Numbered from the stretch's first letter, positions 1 to 7,148 are shown. The stretch is 8,882 bases of DNA from an uncultured Lachnospiraceae bacterium (GCA_902803745.1 CADCRB010000077.1:1-8882); one strand, 5' to 3'. Made by a program: numbers and translations. Notes: generated by a model not told the origin, from the sequence alone.

Positions 1-647
1 CAGTATTTGCTTATTGACGACAGATCATGTGATACAAAAAGTATCGTCTTGCCGTCCTTCTTAAACTCCTCAAATTTGTGATAGCACTTATTCTGAAAGA
101 AAACATCTCCTACAGAAAGCGCTTCATCCACCACCAGTATCTCCGGATCTATATTTATAGCAAGGGCAAAAGCAAGGCGAACGAACATCCCCGAGGAATA
201 TGTCTTTACTTTTTGATTGACGAATTCACCGATATCCGCAAAATCGAGGATCGCTTCCAGCCTCTCGTCTATCTCCTCTTCGGAGAATCCATTCATGGTA
301 CCGTTAAGATAGACATTCTCTATCCCGGTAAATTCCATATTGAATCCTGCACCGAGTTCCAGCAGGGCGGATATCCTTCCGTTTATCTCCACATTTCCGG
401 ATGTAGGTGAAAGGACTCCCGTTATGATCTTTAATATGGTTGACTTTCCTGAACCGTTTGTTCCTATGATGCCTACGGTTTCTCCCTTATGCACCTGCAT
501 GGAGACATCCTTAAGGGCATAATGCTCCTTATAGAGCTGTTTCTTTTTACCAAGCCCCAGCGCATCCTTTACTCTGTCCCGCTGTCTGTTATACAATTTA
601 TACATCTTATCCAGATGCTCTACATTTATTATTACTTCTTCCATCAT
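1..647 (-). CDS. Polysaccharide ABC exporter ATPase, Wzt/TagH/RgpD type (3' end outside window)
   Basis: This is the ATP-binding subunit of an ABC exporter that moves a lipid-linked polysaccharide or teichoic-acid-like polymer across the cytoplasmic membrane. The 215 visible residues hold the whole nucleotide-binding core: Walker A GTNGSGKST (62-70), the LELGAGF segment typical of Wzt/TagH (97-102), signature YSSGM (150-154), Walker B ILVVDE (170-175) and the H-loop SHD (206-208). The N-terminal segment with KLYNRQRDRVKDAL is also typical of this family. The gene runs off the left edge, so whether it carries a C-terminal carbohydrate-binding domain cannot be seen. Two in-frame ATGs overlap the permease stop (ATGATGG). 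I chose the first, which gives a 4-nt ATGA overlap; the second, at 644, is equally possible. The tight overlap with the permease gene indicates a two-component transporter made from one transcript. Family assignment is firm; the exported polymer is inferred from the rml genes upstream. Confidence 0.95.
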   Translation of the reverse strand, partial: MMEEVIINVEHLDKMYKLYNRQRDRVKDALGLGKKKQLYKEHYALKDVSMQVHKGETVGIIGTNGSGKSTILKIITGVLSPTSGNVEINGRISALLELGAGFNMEFTGIENVYLNGTMNGFSEEEIDERLEAILDFADIGEFVNQKVKTYSSGMFVRLAFALAINIDPEILVVDEALSVGDVFFQNKCYHKFEEFKKDGKTILFVSHDLSSISKY

Positions 648-1618
648 AAAATATCCGCAAAATGTACCTTCAGTCTCTTAAATACCAACGCTCCAAAGAG
701 GAACGATGCCACAGTAAAGATCCAGAAATAAACAGTGGAATAAAAATGCTCAAAAAACCACATATGATCCAGAAGCGCCATCCTGTAACCGTCCACCACA
801 TAAAATACCGGATTCAGCTTGAATATCATCTGCAAAGGTCTGGAGAGATTGTTTATGTCCCACATGATCGGTGTTATCCACACTCCGACCTGAAGAAGGA
901 TACCGATTATCTGCCCCAGATCCCTGAAGAAAACCACAACCGAGCAGGTAATATAAGATATCCCAAGCACGAGCAGAAAAGTGCATCCCGAAAAATAAAA
1001 GATCTGGATCCAGTAGATGTCCGGATATATTCCGTTGAGAATAAGGATAACAAGAGTTACTCCCACAAGAAATACGTGAATAAAAAGAGTTGACATTATC
1101 TTAATGATAGGGAGAATGCTTATCTTAAATACTACCTTCTTTACAAGGAACTGATAGGAAAGCAATGCCCCTGTCCCCTGTCCCCAGGCATCTGAGAAAA
1201 AAAACCAGGGTACAATGCCGACTATGAGCCAGAGCACAAAAGGATATTGCCCTGTCTCGGAAACAGGCGCCCTGCCTCCCATAGTGAATACGAACCAGTA
1301 AACCAGCACTGTCACTGCAGGCTGAAGAAAGATCCACACGATCCCCATATAGGAGCCTGCGTACTTTGATCTGAAATCATTCTTCGACAGCTTCCATATG
1401 AGCTTCCGGTTCGCCCAAAGCTCCTGAGGGAGTATGATGATCCTGTCGTAGAGCTTTGCGAATACAGAAAAAGCCCCCCAAAGAACCGCAACAGAAACTA
1501 TTTTTTTTATCAGCTCCTGATGCGGATCGGCAAGAGGATTATGATGAAATACTATATAAGATGTCCAGATTGCGGCAATTACCGCAACCACGGTTATTAC
1601 TTTTTTCTTTGTTATCAT
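644..1618 (-). CDS. Polysaccharide ABC exporter permease, Wzm/TagG/RgpC type, with extra N-terminal membrane segments
   Basis: This is the membrane subunit of the polysaccharide exporter (ABC-2 family), partner of the adjacent ATPase. The family core starts near residue 66: the amphipathic stretch LWANRKLIWKLSKNDFRSKYAGSY (68-90) leads into MGIVWIFLQP and about six hydrophobic segments (roughly 91-112, 126-142, 168-196, 203-231, 234-251, 292-312). The ending FKRLKVHFADIL is also typical. Residues 1-65 are an addition: two hydrophobic stretches (about 7-24 and 40-55) that usual Wzm/TagG proteins of about 260-280 residues lack. I start at the ATG at 1618, which overlaps the rmlC stop as ATGA and gives 324 residues. 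An upstream in-frame codon at 1660 would lie inside rmlC and adds only a hydrophobic-poor leader. No good Shine-Dalgarno site precedes the ATG, so translation probably depends on coupling to rmlC. Family call is firm; the role of the extension is unknown. Confidence 0.93.
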   Translation of the reverse strand: MITKKKVITVVAVIAAIWTSYIVFHHNPLADPHQELIKKIVSVAVLWGAFSVFAKLYDRIIILPQELWANRKLIWKLSKNDFRSKYAGSYMGIVWIFLQPAVTVLVYWFVFTMGGRAPVSETGQYPFVLWLIVGIVPWFFFSDAWGQGTGALLSYQFLVKKVVFKISILPIIKIMSTLFIHVFLVGVTLVILILNGIYPDIYWIQIFYFSGCTFLLVLGISYITCSVVVFFRDLGQIIGILLQVGVWITPIMWDINNLSRPLQMIFKLNPVFYVVDGYRMALLDHMWFFEHFYSTVYFWIFTVASFLFGALVFKRLKVHFADIL

Positions 1619-2178
1619 TGGATACCGTGGGAAGCTTTGTACTCCGAAAATGAAGGCCAACCCCTGTCCCTGTCGTTTATATTAAGCTGCGCATCTACTT
1701 CCGGCCACACTATGCCTATCTCACTGTCATCATACGGAAGTCCGCCTTCATCACCCGGATGGTAGAAATCCGTACATTTATAGCAGAATTCCGCCGTATC
1801 CGAAAGCACCAGAAAACCGTGCGCAAAATTTTTAGGGATATAAAACTGTTTTTTATTCTGCTCGGAAAGCAGCGCTCCAAACCACCTCCCGAAAGTCGCA
1901 GACCCCTTTCTGAGATCCACTGCCACATCAAATACCTCACCCCTTACCACACGCACAAGCTTATCCTGCGGATGGTCTATCTGAAAATGAAGGCCTCGGA
2001 GCACTCCTTTTGTGCTCGAGCTTTGATTATCCTGGACGAAGACTACGTCTATACCGGCTTCTTTGAAGTCATTATAATTGTATGTCTCCATGAAGTAGCC
2101 TCTTTCATCCCCGAATACCTGCGGGGTGATAACCTTCAGTCCCTCGATCTCACAAGTCTCTACACTGATCTTTCCCAA
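1615..2178 (-). CDS. rmlC (rfbC): dTDP-4-dehydrorhamnose 3,5-epimerase
   Basis: This enzyme epimerises C3 and C5 of dTDP-4-keto-6-deoxy-D-glucose to give dTDP-4-keto-L-rhamnose, the third step of dTDP-L-rhamnose synthesis in the cytoplasm. The 187 residues match the usual length of this cupin-fold family. Visible hallmarks are FGDERGYFMETY (22-33), VLRGLHFQ with the catalytic histidine (H64), VRGEVFDVAVDLRKGS (78-93), the FAHGF motif (H120), the tyrosine in FCYK (Y133, the likely general acid) and LNINDRDRGWP, whose first aspartate (D169) probably pairs with the histidine. The start is TTG, chosen because AGAGGAG lies 7 nt upstream and the reading frame is closed further upstream. The nearest ATG (2205-2207) is in another frame. 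The gene follows the GH25 gene by 45 bp and its stop overlaps the permease start. An RmlC implies an L-configured product such as dTDP-L-rhamnose. Confidence 0.96.
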   Translation of the reverse strand: MGKISVETCEIEGLKVITPQVFGDERGYFMETYNYNDFKEAGIDVVFVQDNQSSSTKGVLRGLHFQIDHPQDKLVRVVRGEVFDVAVDLRKGSATFGRWFGALLSEQNKKQFYIPKNFAHGFLVLSDTAEFCYKCTDFYHPGDEGGLPYDDSEIGIVWPEVDAQLNINDRDRGWPSFSEYKASHGIQ

Positions 2179-2185
2179 TTTGCTT

Positions 2186-2192
2186 CTCCTCT
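2186..2192 (-). promoter_or_regulatory. Ribosome binding site fixing the TTG start of rmlC
   Basis: AGAGGAG on the minus strand lies 7 nt before the TTG codon at 2178. It is the strongest ribosome binding site in the left part of the operon and supports the unusual start codon. Together with the 45-bp gap, it suggests that rmlC is translated independently of the GH25 gene before it. Confidence 0.75.
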
Positions 2193-2223
2193 GTATTAAA
2201 CGCTATCATTTTGTTCTCTGAGA

Positions 2224-3588
2224 TTACTTTACTAATATATCCAGATCCACACGCCCCGATATACCGTCTACGGCTCCGCTGGACGTATACTGCCATATAC
2301 TGTAATCTCCGTCATATGTCGGTCCGGCCGCACGATACTGGGCAAGCCACTTCGTATAAGGAGTTAAGGCACTCATATCCAGACGTTTATTCATCCAGGT
2401 TTTATTTGCATATACTCCGGCACGGTACCCGAGGCTCTCGGCTGTCTCACAAAATGTTCTGACTATCTCTGTCCTTGATATTGTATCAAGCGGATCTGCA
2501 CGTCCTCCGTTCGAATTACCCGAGCTCTCCACATCAAGGAAAACCGGAAGTGACAGATCAGATGAATTCACAAGGGATGCCACCGCCTGAGCTTCTTCTC
2601 TCGCCTCATCGGCATTTATCGCCTGTGTGAAGAAATATACCCCTATCCTTAATCCCGCAGCCTTTGCTCCGGCCAGATTCTGTCTGAAGTAGGGATCTTC
2701 TACAAGTACGCCGCTGCTGGATCCCCTGTATCCTGCTCTTATAATAACAAAATCTATTCCCGACGCCTTTACCCTTGTCCAGTCGATTTCCTTATTATAT
2801 TTTGAAACGTCTATACCAAGTGTCCCCTGAGGAAGGTTAATATCCGCAGGACTTTCGGTGCCCTCGCCTTCACTTTCAGCCTCCGCTTCCTTCTCCACAG
2901 GATCTGGCGCGGTATCCTCCACCTTAGCATCTATCTGGGATTCCTGAAGGACTATACTTCTTATCCCTGAAGATTCCTTGTATTTTATCTTCGGCTTGAT
3001 ATTTATCGAAGATGTCTCCACTATGCCTGAACCATTGTCCACGACCACATTATAGTCACCCGGGGCCATCTCATCTAAATATATGACACCGTCTCCGTCT
3101 TCATCATCAGCCTCGAATTCTTCATCATAGGACTCCGGCTCAGAACTCTCTATTTCCGGGTCAGCAGTACTTTCAGCTATCTTTGCTACCCTTGCAGTCC
3201 ACTCCATCCCTGACGCAGGATTTCCTGTGTTATCCAATATCCGGATCATAAGATCTGCTTCGCTTGATGTTAGCAGGAGGACGTACCCACTGGAATAAGC
3301 CCTGTCATCTATTGGGTCTTCCTCATAAAACGAATCCGACAATACAGCGTCACTTTCCACCGCGCTTTCTGCCGAACCCTCATCCTCACGTTCAGGTTCC
3401 CCATAGGGATCTCCGCTCTCTTCTATTATGGTATCTTCCGATACGGAGCCGTCTGCCACGGGAGATGATTTTTTGCCTTTATTAAGGCTGATAGCAAGTA
3501 CAATGATAAATGCAAGGCAGTTGAAGCCTATGATCAATGCGGGTATGAGCCATATCCTGTACTTACCATGCCCCGCTGTTTTTTTCAA
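2224..3588 (-). CDS. Membrane-anchored GH25 lysozyme-like muramidase with Cna-B-like ectodomain
   Basis: This is a predicted N-acetylmuramidase of glycoside hydrolase family 25, held at the outer face of the membrane. Residues 1-10 are basic, 12-35 form one membrane segment without a clear cleavage site, and 41-97 are a strongly acidic, low-complexity spacer. Residues about 100-216 look like a small beta-sandwich of the Cna-B or carboxypeptidase-regulatory type, with YLDEMAPGDYNVVV (170-183) as its clearest motif. A second acidic linker (218-248) leads to the GH25 domain (about 255-454). That domain shows LGIDVSKYN (257-265, catalytic D260), VIIRAGYRG, GVYFFTQA, FLDVES (350-355, with D352 and E354) and WQYTSSG near the end. 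The start is TTG in a TTGA overlap with the rmlA stop; no better start precedes the membrane segment. The family call is firm. Its role in maturing or anchoring the polysaccharide is inferred only from its place in the operon. Confidence 0.9.
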   Translation of the reverse strand: MKKTAGHGKYRIWLIPALIIGFNCLAFIIVLAISLNKGKKSSPVADGSVSEDTIIEESGDPYGEPEREDEGSAESAVESDAVLSDSFYEEDPIDDRAYSSGYVLLLTSSEADLMIRILDNTGNPASGMEWTARVAKIAESTADPEIESSEPESYDEEFEADDEDGDGVIYLDEMAPGDYNVVVDNGSGIVETSSINIKPKIKYKESSGIRSIVLQESQIDAKVEDTAPDPVEKEAEAESEGEGTESPADINLPQGTLGIDVSKYNKEIDWTRVKASGIDFVIIRAGYRGSSSGVLVEDPYFRQNLAGAKAAGLRIGVYFFTQAINADEAREEAQAVASLVNSSDLSLPVFLDVESSGNSNGGRADPLDTISRTEIVRTFCETAESLGYRAGVYANKTWMNKRLDMSALTPYTKWLAQYRAAGPTYDGDYSIWQYTSSGAVDGISGRVDLDILVK

Positions 3589-4454
3589 AGTCCGTTCGCT
3601 ATATCCTTAAGATACTGACCGTAAGCTGTCTTGGAGAGCGGCTTCGACAGCTTCAGCAGCTGCGCCCTGTCGATATATCCCTTCTTGAAGGCTATCTCCT
3701 CGATACAGGATATATACAACCCCTGCCTCTTTTGAAAGGCCGCCACAAAATCCGCGGCATCCAGCAGCATATCGTGTGATCCCGTATCAAGCCACGCAAA
3801 TCCGCGTCCCAGGGTCTCCACATAAAGGCTTCCTCTGCGAAGATATTCATTGTTTACCGAAGTGATCTCTATCTCCCCCCTGTCCGAAGGTTTTACGTTT
3901 CTGGCTATCTCCACCACATCATTATCGTAGAAATACAGTCCGGGGACAGCATAGTTACTCTTAGGATTCTTCGGTTTCTCTTCAATGGAAATGGCCTTGC
4001 CGTTTTCATCAAATTCAACGACACCATAGTCTCTCGGATCCTTTACATAGTATCCAAATATGGTCGCCCCGGTCTTTCTTTCCGATGCAGCTCTCAAAGT
4101 CTTTGAAAAACTCTGACCATAGAATATATTGTCTCCGAGCACCATGGCGACGTTGTCAGAGCCTATGAAATCCGCTCCGATTATAAACGCATCCGCCAAT
4201 CCCCTGGGCTGATCCTGCACTGCATAATGCATCTCGAGTCCCAGCTGGGAACCGTCACCGAAAAGCTCCTCAAATCCGGGAAGATCACGGGGAGTCGATA
4301 TTATCAGTATCTCCCTAATACCCGCAAGCATCAGTGTCGACAGCGGATAATAGATCATCGGCTTATCATACACCGGCATCATCTGCTTACTCACCGCCTT
4401 GGTCAGCGGATAAAGTCTTGTGCCGGATCCACCGGCCAGAATAATTCCTTTCAT
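3585..4454 (-). CDS. rmlA (rfbA): Glucose-1-phosphate thymidylyltransferase
   Basis: This enzyme joins glucose-1-phosphate and dTTP to make dTDP-glucose and pyrophosphate, the first step of dTDP-L-rhamnose synthesis. The 289 residues match the full-length homotetrameric family. The nucleotide-binding signature GGSGTRLYPLT lies at 8-18, followed by SKQMMPVYDKPMIYYPLSTLMLAGI (22-46). Other conserved parts are the metal-binding aspartate in VLGDNIFYG (D108), the sugar-binding EEKP (158-161), GLYFYD (172-177) and WLDTGSHDML with D223. The ATG at 4454 is preceded by a GAGG-type site about 5 nt away. It follows rmlB by 21 bp, and its stop codon overlaps the TTG start of the GH25 gene. Identification is secure. 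Confidence 0.97.
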   Translation of the reverse strand: MKGIILAGGSGTRLYPLTKAVSKQMMPVYDKPMIYYPLSTLMLAGIREILIISTPRDLPGFEELFGDGSQLGLEMHYAVQDQPRGLADAFIIGADFIGSDNVAMVLGDNIFYGQSFSKTLRAASERKTGATIFGYYVKDPRDYGVVEFDENGKAISIEEKPKNPKSNYAVPGLYFYDNDVVEIARNVKPSDRGEIEITSVNNEYLRRGSLYVETLGRGFAWLDTGSHDMLLDAADFVAAFQKRQGLYISCIEEIAFKKGYIDRAQLLKLSKPLSKTAYGQYLKDIANGL

Positions 4455-4475
4455 ACCTGCCTCTTTTTCGTTATT

Positions 4476-5555
4476 TCAAACCTTGTACATCTTTTTATAA
4501 TATTCCTGATAGTCACCGGAGGTAATATTCTCCATCCAGTCCTTATGCTCCAGATACCACTTGACGGTAAGCTTTATCCCGTCCTCAAACTTAGTGTCGG
4601 GCAGCCATCCCAGCTCACTGCTGATCTTATCGGGAGCTATGGCATATCTTCTGTCATGACCTTTCCTGTCCTCGACATATGTGATCAGCTCCTCAGATAC
4701 ATTCGCGCGTCTGCCGTCATCTTCGGGAAGTATCTCCTGAAGGGTTTTTATGATGGTTTTTACTATCTGAATGTTCTCCCTCTCATTATGTCCGCCTATA
4801 TTATACTTCTCTCCGATCCGGCCCTTTTCGATAACCATATCTATCCCCTTGCAGTGATCATCTACATAGAGCCAGTCACGAACATTCTTTCCATCACCGT
4901 AAACCGGAAGCTTCTTTCCTGCTAAAGCATTATTTATCATCAAAGGGATAAGCTTCTCAGGAAACTGATAGGGACCGTAGTTATTTGAACAGTTCGTTAT
5001 GCACGCGGGAAAATGATAAGTATCCACATATGCCTTTACCAGAAGATCTGCCGAAGCTTTGCTGGCAGAATACGGTGAATGTGGATCATAGGGGGTAGTT
5101 TCATAGAAGTAATCCGAAGGGTCACTTAAAGATCCGTATACCTCATCAGTCGACACATGAAGAAATCTCTTTCCTTCCTTCCAGGATCCGTCGCTGTTCT
5201 CCCAGGCTGCCTTCGCAGCATTCAGCATCACAGCGGTTCCCAGCACGTTGGTCTCCACGAAGACTTCGGGATTGACTATTGAGCGGTCCACATGGCTCTC
5301 TGCCGCAAAATGAACGACTACATCGATGTCATTCTCATCGAATATCTTTTCTATGGCATCCTTGTCCCTGATATCGGCTTTAATAAAAGTGTAGTTGTCC
5401 CTGTCCTCCACACCCTTAAGGTTTTCAAGATTACCAGCATAAGTAAGCGCATCCACATTGATGATCCGGATGCTGTCCTCATACTTGCGGAACATATAAT
5501 ATACAAAATTAGAGCCGATAAAACCGGCGCCTCCAGTAACCAGATAAGTACGCAT
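4476..5555 (-). CDS. rmlB (rfbB): dTDP-glucose 4,6-dehydratase
   Basis: This NAD-dependent enzyme converts dTDP-glucose to dTDP-4-keto-6-deoxy-D-glucose, the second step of the rhamnose route. It is an extended short-chain dehydrogenase with a Rossmann fold. The glycine-rich loop TGGAGFIGSNF lies at 7-17, followed by VDALTYAGNLENL (34-46), HFAAESHVDRS (82-92), the catalytic STDEVYG (135-141, with T136, D137, E138), YSASKASAD (162-170, with Y162 and K166) and NNYGPYQFPEKLIP (191-204). The length of 359 residues is normal. I start at the ATG at 5555 because a strong GAGGTG site lies 4 nt upstream. A TTG 15 nt further up is in frame but falls on the ribosome binding site. It is the first gene after the promoter and leader hairpin, so it probably heads the polysaccharide operon. 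Confidence 0.97.
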   Translation of the reverse strand: MRTYLVTGGAGFIGSNFVYYMFRKYEDSIRIINVDALTYAGNLENLKGVEDRDNYTFIKADIRDKDAIEKIFDENDIDVVVHFAAESHVDRSIVNPEVFVETNVLGTAVMLNAAKAAWENSDGSWKEGKRFLHVSTDEVYGSLSDPSDYFYETTPYDPHSPYSASKASADLLVKAYVDTYHFPACITNCSNNYGPYQFPEKLIPLMINNALAGKKLPVYGDGKNVRDWLYVDDHCKGIDMVIEKGRIGEKYNIGGHNERENIQIVKTIIKTLQEILPEDDGRRANVSEELITYVEDRKGHDRRYAIAPDKISSELGWLPDTKFEDGIKLTVKWYLEHKDWMENITSGDYQEYYKKMYKV

Positions 5556-5559
5556 ATCC

Positions 5560-5565
5560 CACCTC
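5560..5565 (-). promoter_or_regulatory. Ribosome binding site fixing the ATG start of rmlB
   Basis: GAGGTG on the minus strand ends 4 nt before the ATG at 5555. It matches the part of the anti-Shine-Dalgarno complement that sits close to the start codon. It excludes the in-frame TTG codons at 5570 and 5567, the second of which overlaps the site. Confidence 0.8.
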
Positions 5566-5577
5566 AACAATTCTTAC

Positions 5578-5612
5578 GTTTTGACACATATCAAGGAAGC
5601 ATGCGTCAAAAC
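5578..5612 (-). promoter_or_regulatory. Strong leader hairpin upstream of rmlB
   Basis: On the minus-strand transcript the arms GUUUUGACGCAU (5612-5601) and AUGUGUCAAAAC (5589-5578) form a 12-bp stem with one G-U wobble, closing an 11-nt loop. On the plus-strand transcript the same position would be an A-C mismatch, so the fold is better in the direction in which rmlB is read. It ends 12 nt before the ribosome binding site. No U-run follows, so it does not look like an intrinsic terminator. It may be an mRNA-stability or translation element, or the arms may act as a DNA operator. The pairing is seen directly; the function is inferred. Confidence 0.6.
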
Positions 5613-5636
5613 CTGTAATTTATGAATAACCAATGT

Positions 5637-5645
5637 ATTATATCA
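5637..5645 (-). promoter_or_regulatory. Candidate extended -10 promoter of the rml/polysaccharide operon
   Basis: The minus strand reads TGATATAAT, a consensus sigma-A -10 element TATAAT (5642-5637) with the TGN extension. No good -35 hexamer is found 16-18 nt upstream; the extended -10 may compensate. Transcription would begin near 5630, leaving a leader of about 75 nt that contains the hairpin at 5578-5612. The site lies in the 189-bp gap between the MATE gene and rmlB, the longest gene-free stretch in the window. Confidence 0.5.
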
Positions 5646-5744
5646 TAAGTCAGTGTGCCTACGCCACACAGGCTGATCCGGCACCGGAGAATCGTTTGAT
5701 ACTATGTAATACCCTGTTCTGTTCCGCTTTGCAGCGCAGTTTTA

Positions 5745-7133
5745 TCATGCCCCGTACTGTGTCAGATCATTTATCCATACACCCTTTCGGACCATGATAA
5801 ATCCAATAGTGCATTTAATAAGCTCAAAAAGCTGCACGCAGGCAAATACAGGTATAACAGACCAGGATGTAAATCTTATGAGCAGCACCAGAGCAGGTAT
5901 GGATATCACCCATACAAACAAAGAGTCAAAGACAAAAGTAAGCCAGGTGCTCCCCCCGGATCTTAATGTAAAATATGTGGCATTCTCATAAGCATAAAGC
6001 GGCATGAAAACCGCACTGATACGTATCAGTCCAGCTGCTATATTCTTTATCGTATCCGACGTATTATATATCCTCGGAAAAAAGGGGGAAACCGCGAAAA
6101 GCAGTATCCCGGACATCACAGATACCGCAACGGAAAAAGCCGCCAGCTGGTATGCCTCTTCCATGAGCCCTTCTCTTCCCTTCATCCTCTTCCCCAGCTC
6201 CTGGCCAAGCATAATGGCTATGGCATCTCCCATCGCTACGAGACCTATATTAAACACATTATTGACGGTTGTAGATATGTTCATAGCTGCAACTACATCA
6301 AGTCCCATCAGCGAGTATTGCTGGTTCAGAACAGTCAGTCCTCCGGACCACAGGAATTCATTCAGCAGTATAGGGGAACTCTTAAAGGTTATCTTCTTTG
6401 CCAGATCAAGCGGGATATAAAGACTCCTGTAAAGACCTGTGGCAAACGGATTCCTTATTGCGTGCGCGTGTGTCCATACCAGGACTATGATGGCTTCCAC
6501 ATATCTTGATATCACCGTTGCAAGACCCGCTCCCACCACGCCGAGAGCCGGCACCCCCAGCTTGCCGTAGATGAGAATATAGTTCCCCACAAGATTCACA
6601 AAAACAGCCACTACCCCGGCCTTCATCGGAAGCAGTGTCTCCCCGGTCTCCCTCAGGGTTCCGGAGTAGCACATACCCACAGCCAGAGGAAACATCTCAA
6701 AGAGACATACGAAAAGATATCTCTTTGCGGAAGCTAAAGTATTTTCTATGTTCCCTGTCCCTGAATCTCCCTGAAGCCAGAATCTGACAAGGGCTTCCCC
6801 CTTAAAGAGCAGAACACAGATACCGATTGCCACAAGCAGTATGGCTGCAATAAGCTTAAGCCGCATAGTGTATCTGACTCCCTCTGCATCACCTTTACCC
6901 GAAAACTGGGCAGTGAATATCCCTATCCCTGCAGTGGCCCCGAAAAGGCAGAGAGTAAAAACAAAGAGCAGCTGATTCACTATGGATACGCCGCTCATTG
7001 CATCGGTTCCTACCCGTCCCACCATGATATTGTCAAGCATACCGACAAAATTCGTGATGCCGTTCTGGATCGCAACAGGAACGGCTATTGTAAGCACTTT
7101 TTTATAAAAATCCCTTGTTCCGATTAGTTTCAT
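5745..7133 (-). CDS. MATE family multidrug/solute efflux transporter
   Basis: This is a cation-coupled antiporter of the MATE family in the cytoplasmic membrane; substrates commonly include drugs, dyes or metabolites. The 462 residues fit the usual length, with about twelve hydrophobic segments in two related halves. The first half shows the family pattern near the N terminus (VLTIAVPVAIQNGITNFVGMLDNIMVGRVG, 13-42) and VPALGVVGAGLATVISRYVE (194-213). The second half opens with PILLNEFLWSGG (254-265) and ends in a short tail after the last membrane segment. The ATG at 7133 has no clear Shine-Dalgarno site within 15 nt; AGGGG lies about 18 nt upstream inside an inverted repeat. The helix-turn-helix gene is 59 bp upstream on the same strand, which suggests joint transcription and possibly control by that protein. 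The family is firm; the substrate and coupling ion cannot be read from the sequence. Confidence 0.93.
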   Translation of the reverse strand: MKLIGTRDFYKKVLTIAVPVAIQNGITNFVGMLDNIMVGRVGTDAMSGVSIVNQLLFVFTLCLFGATAGIGIFTAQFSGKGDAEGVRYTMRLKLIAAILLVAIGICVLLFKGEALVRFWLQGDSGTGNIENTLASAKRYLFVCLFEMFPLAVGMCYSGTLRETGETLLPMKAGVVAVFVNLVGNYILIYGKLGVPALGVVGAGLATVISRYVEAIIVLVWTHAHAIRNPFATGLYRSLYIPLDLAKKITFKSSPILLNEFLWSGGLTVLNQQYSLMGLDVVAAMNISTTVNNVFNIGLVAMGDAIAIMLGQELGKRMKGREGLMEEAYQLAAFSVAVSVMSGILLFAVSPFFPRIYNTSDTIKNIAAGLIRISAVFMPLYAYENATYFTLRSGGSTWLTFVFDSLFVWVISIPALVLLIRFTSWSVIPVFACVQLFELIKCTIGFIMVRKGVWINDLTQYGA

Positions 7134-7148
7134 ATCAGATTTTATATT

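Noticed and set aside
1169..1187. CCCTGTCC-like runs here, also near 1661-1674 and 6743-6752
   Set aside because: Each lies in a coding region and encodes unrelated residues in frame (GQGTG, DRDRG, SGTG), so this is coincidence and not a repeat family.
1619..1660. Longer start for the ABC permease, adding 14 residues
   Set aside because: It lies wholly inside the end of rmlC, has no ribosome binding site, and the ATGA junction at 1618 gives a natural start.
4227..4925. Long plus-strand open frame of 232 residues across the rmlA/rmlB junction
   Set aside because: It is antisense to two secure genes, has no recognisable motif and no supporting ribosome binding site that I can see.
5556..5570. 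TTG start for rmlB five residues upstream of the ATG
   Set aside because: The extra codons are the ribosome binding site of the ATG at 5555, and the Rossmann motif begins right after that ATG as in other RmlB proteins.
5654..5670. Inverted repeat GTGTG-N7-CACAC upstream of the rmlB promoter
   Set aside because: The arms are 5 bp with mismatches just outside and inside, so it is too weak to separate from chance.
5719..5739. Possible terminator hairpin after the MATE gene (CGCT-GCAA-AGCG with outer CTG/CAG)
   Set aside because: The stem is only 4 bp with a bulged extension, and no U-run follows on the minus strand.
6406..6672. Open frame of 88 residues on the minus strand inside the MATE gene
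   Set aside because: It overlaps the middle of the MATE coding region in another frame, and its composition is Gly/Arg/Ser-rich as expected of a shadow frame.
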